Origin: Rheum nobile
Taxonomy: Eukaryota > Streptophyta > Magnoliopsida > Caryophyllales > Polygonaceae
Length of the DNA: 64,000 nt
Assembly (NCBI GenBank): GCA_027886185.1
Contig: WOAB01000589.1
Span: 6,205,001 to 6,269,000 of the forward strand
Direction: 5' to 3'
Part shown: positions 21,613 through 32,103 of the stretch, piece after piece
How positions within the stretch are numbered: the stretch's first letter is position 1
How the letters are laid out: each line of letters opens with the position of its first letter
The notes under the pieces: model-generated
Seen by the model: the letters and a program-made list of their open reading frames with translations, nothing else
Databases searched by the model: none
Told to the model about the DNA's origin: nothing
Made by a program: the position numbers and the translations under genes

Positions 21613-21799
21613 TATTTTTTAATCACTGATTAATTTTTTTTATTTTTTTTTACCATTTTTACTTTAGGGAATAATTTGGAAATAATTTTCAAACTTAATT
21701 TTTTAGCATGTGCCCATGGACACACACTAAAAAAATCATTTTTTTTAATATGGAAAAATTAGGCTAGATCTTATAACGGTTAACAATTTATCTTAGAGT

Positions 21800-22231
21800 A
21801 TTCTTGTGTATGAGAGTACACAACTCTAAATTAAGCTCAAGATTTGTCGAGATGTATTTGAAGCGCACCTTTGAGAAGGAAATCAGGTCATGGCGGATAT
21901 CTGAGATCACCATCTCAATCTCCAATGGGCATGACCAAGCATTTGTCAAAACATTAATAACACAAAGGTTGACCCCTTCAACAACAATAAGTTTTGATCA
22001 AGTTCTTTGGCTTTTTGGATACTCTGGCGAAGGGCAACTGCCTCCGCTATAAGGATATTATTTGTGCCACATTTTATCGATTCCATATAGATTGATTTAG
22101 CCTTATCATTTCAGATAATAAATGTTGATGTTGCTTTACCAGTTTGTGCTTTAGATCTGTCAAAGTTAATCGGGTAGCATTTTAAATTATTTCCTAATAA
22201 ATTCGCTAGACCATAGATAATAGGGTAGCTA
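21800..22231 (-). pseudogene. LINE RNase H fragment (LINE C)
   Basis: Reading the minus strand gives INFDRSKAQTGKA, then IAEAVALRQSIQKAKEL and VNLCVINVLTNAWSCP-like strings across at least one frame change. This is the C-terminal RNase H domain found in plant L1-type LINEs. The first catalytic Asp (NFD) is readable, although the usual following Gly is Arg. The remnant is cut on its 5' side by the hAT-like MITE at 22232. Confidence 0.65.
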
Positions 22232-22658
22232 TAGAGGTTTGATCAAACAGGTCAAACGGGTCGGGTTCAGGTTTAAGCGTACCGGGTTGGGTCATTTATG
22301 GGTCAGGTCGATTGTGGGTCAAAATTTGTGGGTCGGGTCGTTGCGGGTCAGGTACGGGTTCGGGTCGACCCAACGGGTCGAGAGCGCCTTGTAAAATTTT
22401 TATAAAATGAATATTAAAATAATATTTTAAGTAAAACAGAAAATAATAAATCAAAAAATTATTATTATATAATATTTTAATAATAAAATATATTATAATA
22501 TTTAATATACAAAATATAAACACAATTGTATTGACCCAACCCAAAAATTTTCGGGTCGAACGGGTCGGGTCACTTTTGACCCAATACTTTTCGGGTCGGG
22601 TATCAACCAAGAAAATGCGGGTCGGGTTTGCGGGTCGGGTCAATTTTTGACAACTCTA
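22232..22658. mobile_element. hAT-like MITE rich in CGGGTCGGGT
   Basis: Ends are TAGAGGTTTGATCAAA and TTTTTGACAACTCTA, imperfect inverted repeats. Flanks GGTAGCTA (22224-22231) and GGTAGCGG (22659-22666) agree at 6 of 8 bases. GC-rich GACCCGACCC-type arms surround an AT-rich core of about 130 bp. This is the same general architecture as 8520-8787, but the termini differ. Confidence 0.75.
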
Positions 22659-22666
22659 GGTAGCGG

Positions 22667-22985
22667 TGAGGTTAATAGATATTTATTTTTATTTTTATAT
22701 AAGGTTTGGATTCACCTTCTCATACAAAAACTTAAGCTAATGTGTAAGGCTTCACCTCACCTTATATTACTATTCTTTTTTTTTCTTTTTCTCGATGTGG
22801 GAAGAACTCCTCCTAACCTCTCAACACGCCCCCCTCAAATGCAACTAGCCTAGTCAAGTTGACACTTGACAAGCCTTCCAAATCGAACAGGAACTTCGCT
22901 CATGTTCGACTCAAGCCTTATGTTCGGCTTAGCCAATTCACTAGGAAACGACCATAGGACTTGACCCGTTCCGATACCATCTTAA
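22667..22985 (-). mobile_element. Truncated TRIM-like element (PBS-like, PPT-like, one LTR)
   Basis: On the minus strand the order is TGGTATCGGAAC (near 22975, a weak iMet-type primer site), about 130 bp of interior, the purine tract TTGAGGGGGGCG, then TGTTGAGAGGTTAGGAGG starting near 22826 and running left. That last part recurs at 25791-25863 plus 28261-28360. No left partner LTR is present, so the element would be truncated. Alternative: an unrelated conserved repeat. Confidence 0.45.
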
Positions 22986-23257
22986 ATTTCCACTAGGTCG
23001 TAATTTTTTCTAATAAGTTAAGAATTAGTCTGGTATGAAGATCTACTTGAAAACCAACATATAACATCGTTTCGGATGAGAACTTGAAGTTCTGAGTTTG
23101 TCAAAATATCTTCCGGTGAATCTGAGTGGCTATGATTTGCAATGAGATTAGCCACATAGTTAATTTCACAAAATTTATGGTTGATCTGGACTGTCATGAG
23201 AAATTATAACAGAAAAAGGATATCAGGTATAATAATCTCGATCTCCCAAGGACAGTG

Positions 23258-24513
23258 TGACAGGGGCTAAAGTCGTGATGCCCAATCAAAGTAATCCTTA
23301 AACACCTAACTAAATAGAATAGGCAAGCAATGGTCGAATCCCACAAGGAGATAGTAGTCTTTCTAAGTGCAAAGTAGTATGCCAAAGGTAACAAAGGGGG
23401 GTTTGTTGGTTGTTTGCAAGTAAACAAAGTAAATCAAAACAAAGGGTTGTAATCAATTGGGAAAAAGTACTTAGCCAGACAAATATCCACCATTCATTCA
23501 ATTGATTGGTCCTACATTATCTCTATTCCTTCCTATGAATATTCCTGTCCCTATTCTGAAATAGTTACCAGTCCAACTAGTCCTGACAACCCTAACTATC
23601 GAACGCACAAGAAAATATCAAGATTTAGAACAATAGCAGCAGAAAGCATAGGAATTAACCAGGATACATGCAACACCACAACTCGCAGCATTTAACATAT
23701 AATCAATTCTCTTTCATAATAAACTAGTCCTAGAATATCATGTTTGCTACACAAGATAAGGGATTTCAACTCGAAATATCCAAACCCTAGCAATAGACAA
23801 TTACTAATATCAATTAGGTAATCAATCCAGTCAAATCAATAGGAATAAGCTCAAGAGAAAATATATAATCAATAGGAATATGAATAGAATTATAACCTCT
23901 CAATCATATAGCAAATGAAGGCTTCAATTGTCGGACTAAGCAAAGGGTGCTTAGTTCTTCATAGTCTTGAAACAAAAACTCAAAGGGAAATTTGAACGAT
24001 AAGAAATTCGATAATGAAAAGGCTGCTAGGAAACTAGGTTAAATAACCTAACAAACCTAATGCTAAAAGATAGGAAATAAAATATTTCCAAAAGAAACAA
24101 ACCGGAATAAAATAAATAAAAGAAAAATAAATAAAATAAAAACAGATCTTCGGAAGAAATTCCCCGGCGCGCGTCTGATGCAGTTTTCCGCGATCGTGGA
24201 GGATTTTCCGTGACCGCGGAAAAGTCTCTGTAAAGGTATTCACGTCTTCTGTCTCGTAATGTTACGCGATCGCGGTAATGGCATCCGCGACCGTAGAAAA
24301 CTTGTTGTAGCTCATCTTCACTTTTGATCTTCGTCTTCTCTTCGTGGCTTGACTCCATCTTCATTATATCTTCATTAAAGCTCTTCTACGCCACCAATAT
24401 CATATTCCTTCTCCTCAATTCCATACTCCACAATAATGCTCTAAACTCATCCAAATGATACCCAAAACACCGGTAACAACTCCTAGTTAAACTCTACAAA
24501 GTAGCGCTGATCA
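23258..24513. mobile_element. Solo LTR (1256 bp) inside the LINE RNase H domain
   Basis: It starts TGACAGGGGC and ends GCGCTGATCA, with CAGTG (23253-23257) and CAATG (24514-24518) as a 4-of-5 target duplication. Taking it out restores alignment of LINE A with the RNase H of LINE B (GIWHC/PWEIE against KWICPRKIE). It holds no internal domain and no second LTR, so unequal recombination between LTRs is the simplest origin. Transcriptional strand is undetermined. Confidence 0.8.
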
Positions 24514-24690
24514 CAATGCCAAATACCTTTAAGAACATTCACAATTGTTAGGTTGTCACTTTCTACTTTTTAATAAGTGCATTTCTAAATGCCAAAGCTT
24601 CTGTTCTAATGGCACATAAATTTTCACATCACTCAACCATTATCAGTATAGGTTATGCCTTGTCATTTCGAAAGACGAATCCAATCACGA

Positions 24691-24870
24691 ATCCCTATCA
24701 AATTTAGTAGATTCATCCACATTTATTTTAATTACTTTCTCTGGTGATTTTTTCCATCTCTATATTTCCCTTTTTGTTTTATCCCTATCAAATTTAGTAG
24801 ATTCATTCACATTTATTTTAATTACTTTCTCTGGTGTTTTTTTTCCATCTTTATATTTCCCTTTTTGCTT
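24691..24870. repeat. 90-bp tandem duplication in LINE A
   Basis: ATCCCTATCAAATTTAGTAG begins at 24691 and again at 24781, and the following bases repeat with few changes. It duplicates the start of the RNase H region. Confidence 0.9.
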
Positions 24871-25790
24871 TACTGTTTTTCACTTATGTTACTTGTATTA
24901 TAACTTTTTTGGTATGTACAATCAGAGTTCCACTCCTTTGTTTTTGTCCAGCAATGAATAATATTTTGTGTAGATTTGGACAAGTCATTAATAATTATCG
25001 TTTTCGATCTCTGGTTATTATGGGGGAAAAATTGATTTCTCTAGTACCATATGCTCCACCACGTGGTTGCTAATTCAACAAATTGTGTAAGAGTTGATTT
25101 TGTTATGATTTCATTCAAAGTGTCTTCTATTTTTCGATTGTTTGAGTCAACTCACTGGATATAACTTTTGTTTCTCTATTTATTTTGTGAGGCGTTTGTA
25201 AAGTATGTTAACATTCAAGGAGCTAGAATATGTATAGTGTCTTCAAATTGTATGTTGCAAGAGATACAACCTAGTGGAACTACTATTCTTTCTCATGCAG
25301 TCTTGTTTTAGTAGCTATTTTTTTCATAGAAATCTTTTAACTATTGGATATGTGTCAATTTTTCAAATCCACGAGGAGTCATAAGCGTTCTAGTGTGAAT
25401 TCTTATTAATCAATTGTATTGCTGATTTTGTCGAGAACTATCTATTTTTGCTAGTTTTCCAATACCATCGGTTCTTGATTTGATTAAATGAGATAGGAGT
25501 TATCGTAATCAAGGATACTGTCATGTGGTAATATTTGGTTAAGTTTAGTTGCGTACCATCTCTTGTTTTTATTAATAAATTCATCAATACAAGTTTTAAG
25601 ATTACTTCTAGCAATAATAGTTATGGTGTCGCATAATAGTTTTTGGAATACCTATATGTCCGTCCAAAATTTGACTTTTTTCCATCTCCTCCTACTTGCC
25701 AAATTAATCCTTTTTGAAAAATCTGCCAGATATCCATCATTACGGTCCATTTCCATAAGCAATTTCCTTTTTTTCTCATATTTAGGAAGC

Positions 25791-25863
25791 GATAAGATTA
25801 ATTAGCATTTATTTTTATTTTTATTATAAGGTCGAGATCCACCTTCTCACACAAAAACATAAG
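25791..25863 (-). repeat. TRIM-like repeat, left part (split by LINE B)
   Basis: Matches 22667-22740 (ATTTATTTTTATTTTTATTAT and CACCTTCTCACACAAAAAC-like). It ends with ACAAAAACATAAG, the left target duplication of LINE B. Confidence 0.75.
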
Positions 25864-28260
25864 TTTTTTTAATACAAGAAAGTAATTAGAATAATCAACT
25901 ACCAATGAAACTGGTAGCAAACCATCCTAGAGGAAAGCAATAAAGGGTCCTTAGAGAGTCCAGTGGCAGGGACTGAATGCCCTAACTTAGCACATCTATT
26001 AGCCACACGCTTAATTTTCCTAAAATATGTTAGATATGAACCTCATCGAACCAAAAAAGATTCATCATTGAGTCTGAAATTACTAATTCAATTTTCCGAG
26101 GACAAATCCATTTTCTACTAATGGCATTAATGACACACAAGATGTCACCCTCGATTTCCAACTTCTTTAGACCTAGATTTTTTGCAATTAGTAATCCTTT
26201 TCAAAGCCCCAGAGCTTCTACTAATAACATATATGAAGGACATTGTCCAGAGTCCATAAAGATCACCTCAGCATCAGGATTGCGAATAACGTATCCAATT
26301 GTACATTATCCATTGTCATTGATCCATCGAAATTAAGTTTATAAAATGTTGGTTTGGGTCTAGTACTCTAGTTCATCTGATTTGGGTTGGTACTTGTCTT
26401 TGTCTTTAGCAGTTGAATCCATTTAAGTTATCAAGGTTGTCTTCATCAGCTGTGTGTGTAGTAAGTTTCCACTTTTTGATATGCTCTTTAATGAAATGAA
26501 AAATATCTACGTGTCGATTAGGGGATACTTGATGGAACATAGCTTGATTTCTATGAAACCAGATTCCCCACCAGGATGTTACGATTTGTAAAAACATGTG
26601 GTTACCGATTTAGGTTTTAAGATTATATAGATTATCGTTAATTGACATTGATTAAAAGTCAAGGGTAAGTAGATGTGGTGTTATATGTCTAGTAATTCTC
26701 TGAATAATATATAGTGTAAAGGGACATTGTGTCAGGATATGTTGTAGGTCTTCACTTGGACAATTTCACATTTCACAATTGGAAGGTACGACAAATCGTA
26801 TCTGAATTAGTCGATCTTTTGTTGCAATCCCATTTTTTGTGATTTTCCAGAGGAAGTTTTTTATTTTTGGCGCCAAACCTAACTTCCAGATCCAGTGGAA
26901 GTTATTATTTGAAAACCCCCGTTGGTGGTATAGATGGTCAATCGTTAAGCTGGTCGTGAACCAACCATTCGGACTGGGACCCAATAAAGACGATCTGTAA
27001 AAGGATTTTTAGGAATCAAAATTCTTAAAATTACTTCTATTATTTGATGGTCTAATATTTGAAAGAGATCTTGATATAATTTAATAGGGTCCCGTTGATG
27101 ATTATAAGTAATATAGTGGTTAACTGTAAGATTAGCATGTACATTGATACCCTGTGGTAGTAATTGAGAAAGAGGGAATGGAAATAACCAAGCGTCTGAT
27201 CAAAACCAAATGGTATTTCCATCACCAATTTTCCATCTGAGGGCTTGCTTAAAAGTTTCTCGAAGCTTCATAAGTTTAGTTCATTGCCAACTAGTTTTTC
27301 CTTTTTGTTGGTAGTTTAGAACATGAGTGTTTTTCAGATATTTTTTCATTAATTACTTGAACCCATATATTTGTTGGTTCTGCCATAAATTTCCAAATTA
27401 GTTTTAGCTGTAGAACAATATTCATATCAACCGTTTTAAGGATTCCAAGGCCGTCATATTTTTTTGGTTTACAAATGTCATCCCCTATCAAGGGGATGTA
27501 GTGATTGTCTTTATTCCAAAAGAAATTTTGATTAATTTGATCTAGAGCATTGTGAATGGATATAGGTAACATGAAGTTTTACATGATATAATTTGGTTTT
27601 GCTGCAAGATTTGATTTTATAGGTACTGATCGACGTCCATGATGAGAGATTGAATTGGCTTTCCATTTAGCTAGCTGTTATTTCGACTTGGTTATTAATT
27701 CCTCAAAGGTATTAAGACTAACCCTATCATTTATAATTGCACATCCTAGATACTTTTCCATAGCAACATTATGGTTAATACCCAAAGTATTTTGCAGTAG
27801 AATCCATATAGTTGTTGAAACGTTCTCCGTAAGTTGAAAAGTATATTTATGTAGGTTTACCTTTTGTCTAGAAATATCGCAATAGTCATTAATAGTTTGC
27901 ATAATAGTTTGGCAAGCTGACTGACTTGCATTGCTAAAGATGATGATATCCTTAGTAAAAGCCAAGAAGGGGATCTTAGTATCTCTGCGGGTAAGGACAA
28001 TACCTAAAGATTGTTGATTCGAGATAGTAAATTTACTTTGAAGGCTTCGTGCAAGGATCTCAACTCCCAAAAAAAGGAATGGAGAAAGTGGAACACCTTG
28101 TCTAAGTCTCCTCTTCGAAAAGAATTGTTGTGTTGGTTTGTCAATTACAAGGATAGAGTGCCAATACCAAATATAGCATGCTTAGTTTCACTATTAGTAA
28201 CGGGTTTAGTTAATTCCATATTATCTTCATTAGTAATTCCATAATGTGCCAATACTTCTG
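25864..28260 (-). mobile_element. LINE B: 5'-truncated L1-type LINE with 13-bp TSD
   Basis: The element is bounded by ACAAAAACATAAG (25851-25863) and ACAAAAACTCAAG (28261-28273), 11 of 13 identical. The plus-strand T run at 25864-25870 is its poly(A) tail. The minus strand carries reverse transcriptase remnants (VEILARSL, IPFLAFTKDIIIFSNAS, SRQKVNLHK at about 27800-28070), a QINQNFFWN...DDICKPKKYDGLGI segment (27400-27560), the zf-RVT region LGLAPKIKNFLWK (about 26880) and RNase H (IAKNLGLKKLEIEGDILCVI, about 26130-26190). The catalytic FADD has become FTKD. Several frameshifts make it inactive. Confidence 0.85.
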
Positions 28261-28360
28261 ACAAAAACTCAAGTTAATATATAGGGATTTACCTCACCTT
28301 AAATACTACTGTTATTTTTTCTTTATTTTCTTGCTGTGAAAGAATTTCTCCTAGCCTCTC
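28261..28360 (-). repeat. TRIM-like repeat, right part (split by LINE B)
   Basis: Continues the repeat of 22735-22826: GATTTACCTCACCTTAAATA-like, then CCTAGCCTCTCAACA. Together with 25791-25863 it rebuilds the pre-insertion target. Confidence 0.75.
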
Positions 28361-28802
28361 AACAACATCGTGGTTTAGATGCACGCTCTACTTGAAAGCT
28401 TCAAAAGCCCCGACACATGCACTCAGTCCCGCCACGGCCAAGGTAAAACTCAATCACTCATTAAGTTTTTCAATTCCTTTGCACTTTCTTGATAGAAAAA
28501 TAATTAAAATTTTATAATATTTCCTATGTATATAGAATCATATTGAAAATCTAAAGGGTTTTGTAAACGAAATGATTTGTTATATTGAAAGGCGATTCGC
28601 AAATGCAGAAGACAAGAGGACTAGTACTAATGCGCTTTGACTATGTGACGAAGTATTACTTCTTTTGTGAAGTCACCTTTCCATTGAAAGAAAGGGAAAC
28701 CGATTGGATTTGCATTGAACTTTGCACGTCATCACTTTGTTTTTCTTTCATTCAAAATGAAAAGACTTTCTTGTTTAATTTGCTCCAGAAGAGTAATTGT
28801 CC
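28361..28802. other. Unassigned spacer
   Basis: A plus-strand frame at 28585-28812 is open for 75 codons but resembles no family I know. It could be a decayed exon. Otherwise AT-rich. Confidence 0.35.
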
Positions 28803-29150
28803 TTTTTTTTAGCCGAAAGAACTTTATTCCATTAAATTAAATCAGTAGCTAACAAAGAGTTTAGTTGAACAAAAAAATTAGAGTTGAAACAAATAGGAAA
28901 TAGAACTAGAAGGCCGAAGATCAGCGAAAAGACGAGCCGTTTTGTTGCCTAGACGTCGAAAATGGCTCCACTGCATGAAGTGAATACCCTCTGCAAGCTT
29001 AAAATCTGCTCAATCAGCCAACCAAGGGCGTCCTTCCATAAGGATTTCTTCCTAAGCTTAGAGATGAGAGCTAAGCAGTCTGAATCGATCATGACATTCG
29101 AAATCCCACGCTCCACACAACATTGAAGAATCTTTAAAAGAATAAAAAAT
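28803..29150 (-). pseudogene. LINE D: 3' end with RNase H remnant and poly(A)
   Basis: On the minus strand: GISNVMIDSDCLALISKLRK, then in a shifted frame HFRRLGNKTARLFADLRPSS, the C-terminal RNase H signature of plant LINEs. The T8 run at 28803-28810 marks the poly(A) tail. The sequence differs from LINEs A to C, so it is a different subfamily. No target duplication was identified. Confidence 0.65.
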
Positions 29151-29650
29151 AATAAGAATGTTTGACAATCCCATTATAAAGACATTATTTACAAAAATAC
29201 TTTTTTTTTTCATCTTTTATAATTTCACATAACACTCAATGTTTATATTTTAAAAACTATTTTTTCATGAAAAGTACATTATAAGTAAATAATTTTTATA
29301 AATACACTCACCAAACAAACTATAATTTAAAGTAAGTCGTTTGTCGCTTTTAAAATGTACCACATCATCTATGTCATGTCCAATACTACATGTTACCTTA
29401 TCATCTAATCTAATGTTCTCTTATTTTTAGTATGATTTTTGCTCAAATTACCTTTTTTAAAAACTTATTTTATCTTTGAGTTAACAAATCAGTAAAATCA
29501 AATAACTTTTAACATTTTTATTTAAGGATAACATCTAATGATTTACTTTTCCATTTTTGTGAAAAATAACTAATTCTTCATCCTCTCTCTCGTCCCTTAA
29601 TTAGTTCCTACTATTATTAAGCTTGAACTTTGCTAATGGTTTAGGTCCAT

Positions 29651-29837
29651 TCCATTGTGGGTAATGTATTTGGGTTTAAAGCCCTTCGTGCTCTACGTTT
29701 GGAGGATTTGCGAATCCCTCTTGCTTTTACGAAAACTTTCTCAGGCCCGCCTCATAGTATCCAAGTTAAGAGAGATAAATTAAACAAATATGGACATCCC
29801 CTATTAGGATGTACTATTAAACCAAAATTGGGGTTGT
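29651..29837 (+). pseudogene. rbcL: Plastid rbcL fragment in the nucleus
   Basis: The frame reads SIVGNVFGFKALRALRLEDL, RIPLAFTKTFSGPP and LNKYGHPLLGCTIKPKLGL. This is Rubisco large subunit around residues 115-180, just before the active-site region. Several residues differ from the usual plant sequence (for example KTFS for KTFQ and GH for GR), and the frame ends in TAG soon after leaving homology. It is a non-functional fragment. It abuts the nad6 piece, so it may have come by way of mitochondrial DNA that already held plastid sequence. Confidence 0.92.
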
Positions 29838-30022
29838 TTCCAAATTAGTCAAACTTCGTACCTTTCCGGCATAAACAATATATCTCAGAAAGGTCGTATT
29901 TCTTTGGGTTGGTAGTAATGGAATGCTTTCATTATCTAAAATGTAGAACATTTCCCACCAAAAGATCAGTCCAATAATACCACTCACTGGTAAATAACGC
30001 AATACTTCTTCGTGAATCTCTG
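29836..30022 (-). pseudogene. nad6: Mitochondrial nad6 fragment in the nucleus
   Basis: The minus-strand frame reads EIHEEVLRYLPVSGIIGLIF, WWEMFYILDNESIPLLPTQR and FLRYIVYAGKVRS, then LTNLET. This matches the middle of plant NADH dehydrogenase subunit 6, a membrane subunit of complex I. Homology stops at the rbcL junction. Both ends are truncated, so no function is expected. Confidence 0.85.
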
Positions 30023-30091
30023 TCCATTCATTTTATCGACCAGAAAAATGTATAAATATATGATATTAATACTAACTAAGATATTATAATA

Positions 30092-30493
30092 TACTTCCTT
30101 CTTTTAGTAATAAGTATGTTATTCTATACTTGATTGTTTAATTAATAATCGTTATTTATATATTTTAAATAATACTTTACTATTAAGTTGGATGTGTACC
30201 TCTTAACCCATATACCTTGCAGCTTGTGTGAGAATACACTGAGTTGATTGTTATTTTACTATTAAGTTGTAATGATTTCTCTTAAAAATTGGACAAGTTA
30301 AACATTTTACTCCCATATGTAACTTAAGAATTGTTACAATAAATAATTGATAATAACTTAAAGAATTGTTTACAGTAAATAATTGATACTAAAGACAAAT
30401 AAAGTAACTTAAATAGAAATATTTTAGTCTAAATAATGACACTCTTAAGAAGTGTGTCATAAGTGAGAATGATACTTATTAACATAAGGAGTT
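30092..30493. mobile_element. Possible decayed MITE
   Basis: TACTTCCTTCTTTTAGTAAT near 30092 and the reverse strand of ATACTTATTAACATAAGGAG near 30470-30490 look like eroded Stowaway-type inverted ends with TA outside. The interior is AT-rich and includes a near-duplicate segment AAGAATTGTT-ACA-TAAATAATTGATA at about 30329-30390. The assignment is weak. Confidence 0.3.
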
Positions 30494-30784
30494 ATAAATA
30501 TAAAAACTATTATCTTAATAGTAATTATTTCTATTGTTATATACTTTTTATATTGCCATGCATAATATTAAAAGTTGAATTAAAGTTTCACTAATTTGAT
30601 ATTTTTTTAGGTTATTTAACTAGTGAATTTTTATATATGTGTCTTTTTAAATGAGAAACCGATATATTTTTTATAATTATAAATATTTAATTTATACTTA
30701 TACAAATCCGTGCAAAACACAAATATTAAGTTAATCATTATTTTTCTTGACAAGTTAAATCTAAAAAGTCAAGTATAGTATAAA

Positions 30785-30812
30785 CTAGTTTTTATACCCG
30801 TGCTACATACGG
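30785..30812 (-). mobile_element. Helitron-like 3' terminus
   Basis: On the minus strand: a hairpin ACCCGTATGTAGCACGGGT, then ATAAAAA and CTAG followed by T. Hairpin, a gap of about ten bases and a CTRR end inserted before T is the Helitron 3' signature. The 5' end (TC) was not located, so the element's extent to the right is unknown. Confidence 0.45.
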
Positions 30813-31389
30813 GTTAATTTTTATTATTTTTAATCAATTGTAAATTTAATTATTTCCTTTTCCCATTATTATTCATAAAAAAATTATGGTATACTGGTAA
30901 TATATTATTTTTCATTATTAAGACATTTTTCATGATATATAATATGTTTCGAAGATATCTAAACATCAATTTAATTGTATCACTTATCTCATTTCATTTT
31001 TCAACATTAAAATAGAACACAATTTTGGTGTGTCAAGATATATATTTTTAGAGAAGAATCTCCCAATAACCCATTTTCATAATCTTCTTCTAACAGTGTA
31101 CCCTTTCCTTAATTTTCATAAAGATTTATTTATTTATATTTTAATGGAGAAATTATCCTTGATTTAATTACCCTAATAGAAAACTTCAGTGTATTCTTCC
31201 TATTGTTGGGTTATACAATTCATCTGCCACTATACTCGTCTCCGACCACCGTTCCACGTCTGCTCCGCCGGCCGACCAAAAGGCTACAACCCGCTGCCAC
31301 CGCCGGACCACCGCATTCTGCTGATGTTGTATTGTAAAGTAGATTTGTGTGGATTTTTGCTTTTAGTTTTGATTTTTGCTTTTAGTTTT
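30813..31389. other. AT-rich region, part of the pre-insertion target
   Basis: Mostly AT-rich with a GC-rich patch (31215-31320) lacking a convincing product. GTTTT at 31385-31389 is the left target duplication of the outer gypsy element; this DNA continues at 49262. Confidence 0.5.
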
Positions 31390-32103
31390 TGATGAGAATG
31401 GAACCTCCAAGGCAAGGCTCTTCTTCCCGGAAAGCTTGACCGTGACTAAGTAAGAGTTCTTTCTTCTCCTTGTGGTTGGATGGCTCCTTAGGACTCTTGG
31501 GAGAGACTCAAAGGCGAAAGCAAGGGGAGGCGCCGAAGGGAAGCCGAGAGGAAACGAAGGCTGGCCATGGGAGGCAAGAGGCCGGCCGTAGGGAGGCTTG
31601 GATGGCGGCGCACGACAAAAGGGCCAAGGGAACCTCTCTTGGAGGTTCCTTGGCTAGCTTGGCTTGGATTCCAATGTGTTGATTCAACTTGTTTGAGAGA
31701 TTGCATGAGAGATTGAGAGATGAGAGAAGAGATTGTGAGAGTTTGAGTTGATAGAAGTAAGTGGGAGCCTTGGCGGGGTATTCCTCTAACCCAAGGGGAT
31801 AATCCACTTCTATATTCTTCAACTAAATGAACAAGGAAGCCAAGAATGGCTTAAATAGTCTAGGGTTTTAAGTGGACTAGGAGCCCATATGCAAATGGGT
31901 CCATACACCCAAAATAGCAATGCCTAAACATAAGTAATGACAAAAGTAGAAAGGGGATAAAAGCCTAAAGGCTTGGATAGAGGTGTGCGCTTGCATGTCT
32001 TGGAGTCGAAGCATCGGTGCCTTGGTATGGCATGGTCGATGCTTGATTGTCGTGACATTGAGGCGTCGGCGCCTTGGTGGTGAAGGACTTGGCTCCTCCA
32101 CGG
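31390..32103 (-). repeat. Left (3') LTR of the outer element, first part
   Basis: Aligns with 48390-49106 of the right LTR. Interrupted after CACGG (32099-32103) by the nested element. The remainder is 41636-41799. Confidence 0.93.

Larger units (their letters stand above)
22990..25790 (-). pseudogene. LINE A: decayed L1-type LINE, split by a solo LTR
   Basis: Read on the minus strand from right to left: a LIWQVGGDGKKVKFWTD motif (about 25640-25710), which in plant LINEs follows the reverse transcriptase; decayed linker sequence; KINVDESTKFDRD and GIGFVFRNDK (24640-24740), the start of RNase H; NLTIVNVLKGIWHC (about 24515-24560). Then the solo LTR intervenes, and the frame resumes with PWEIEIIIPDILFLL near 23220 and INYVANLIANH near 23150. 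Many stops are present. No 5' half or catalytic YADD was found. Confidence 0.7.

Noticed and set aside
28585..28812. 75-codon ORF beginning MKGDSQMQKTRG as a small gene
   Set aside because: No family resemblance, no promoter or splice evidence, flanked by LINE debris. Kept as an unassigned spacer.
31470..31822. ORFs in the left outer LTR, repeated at 48366-48822
   Set aside because: Same sequence in both LTRs of the outer gypsy element. LTR-internal chance frames.
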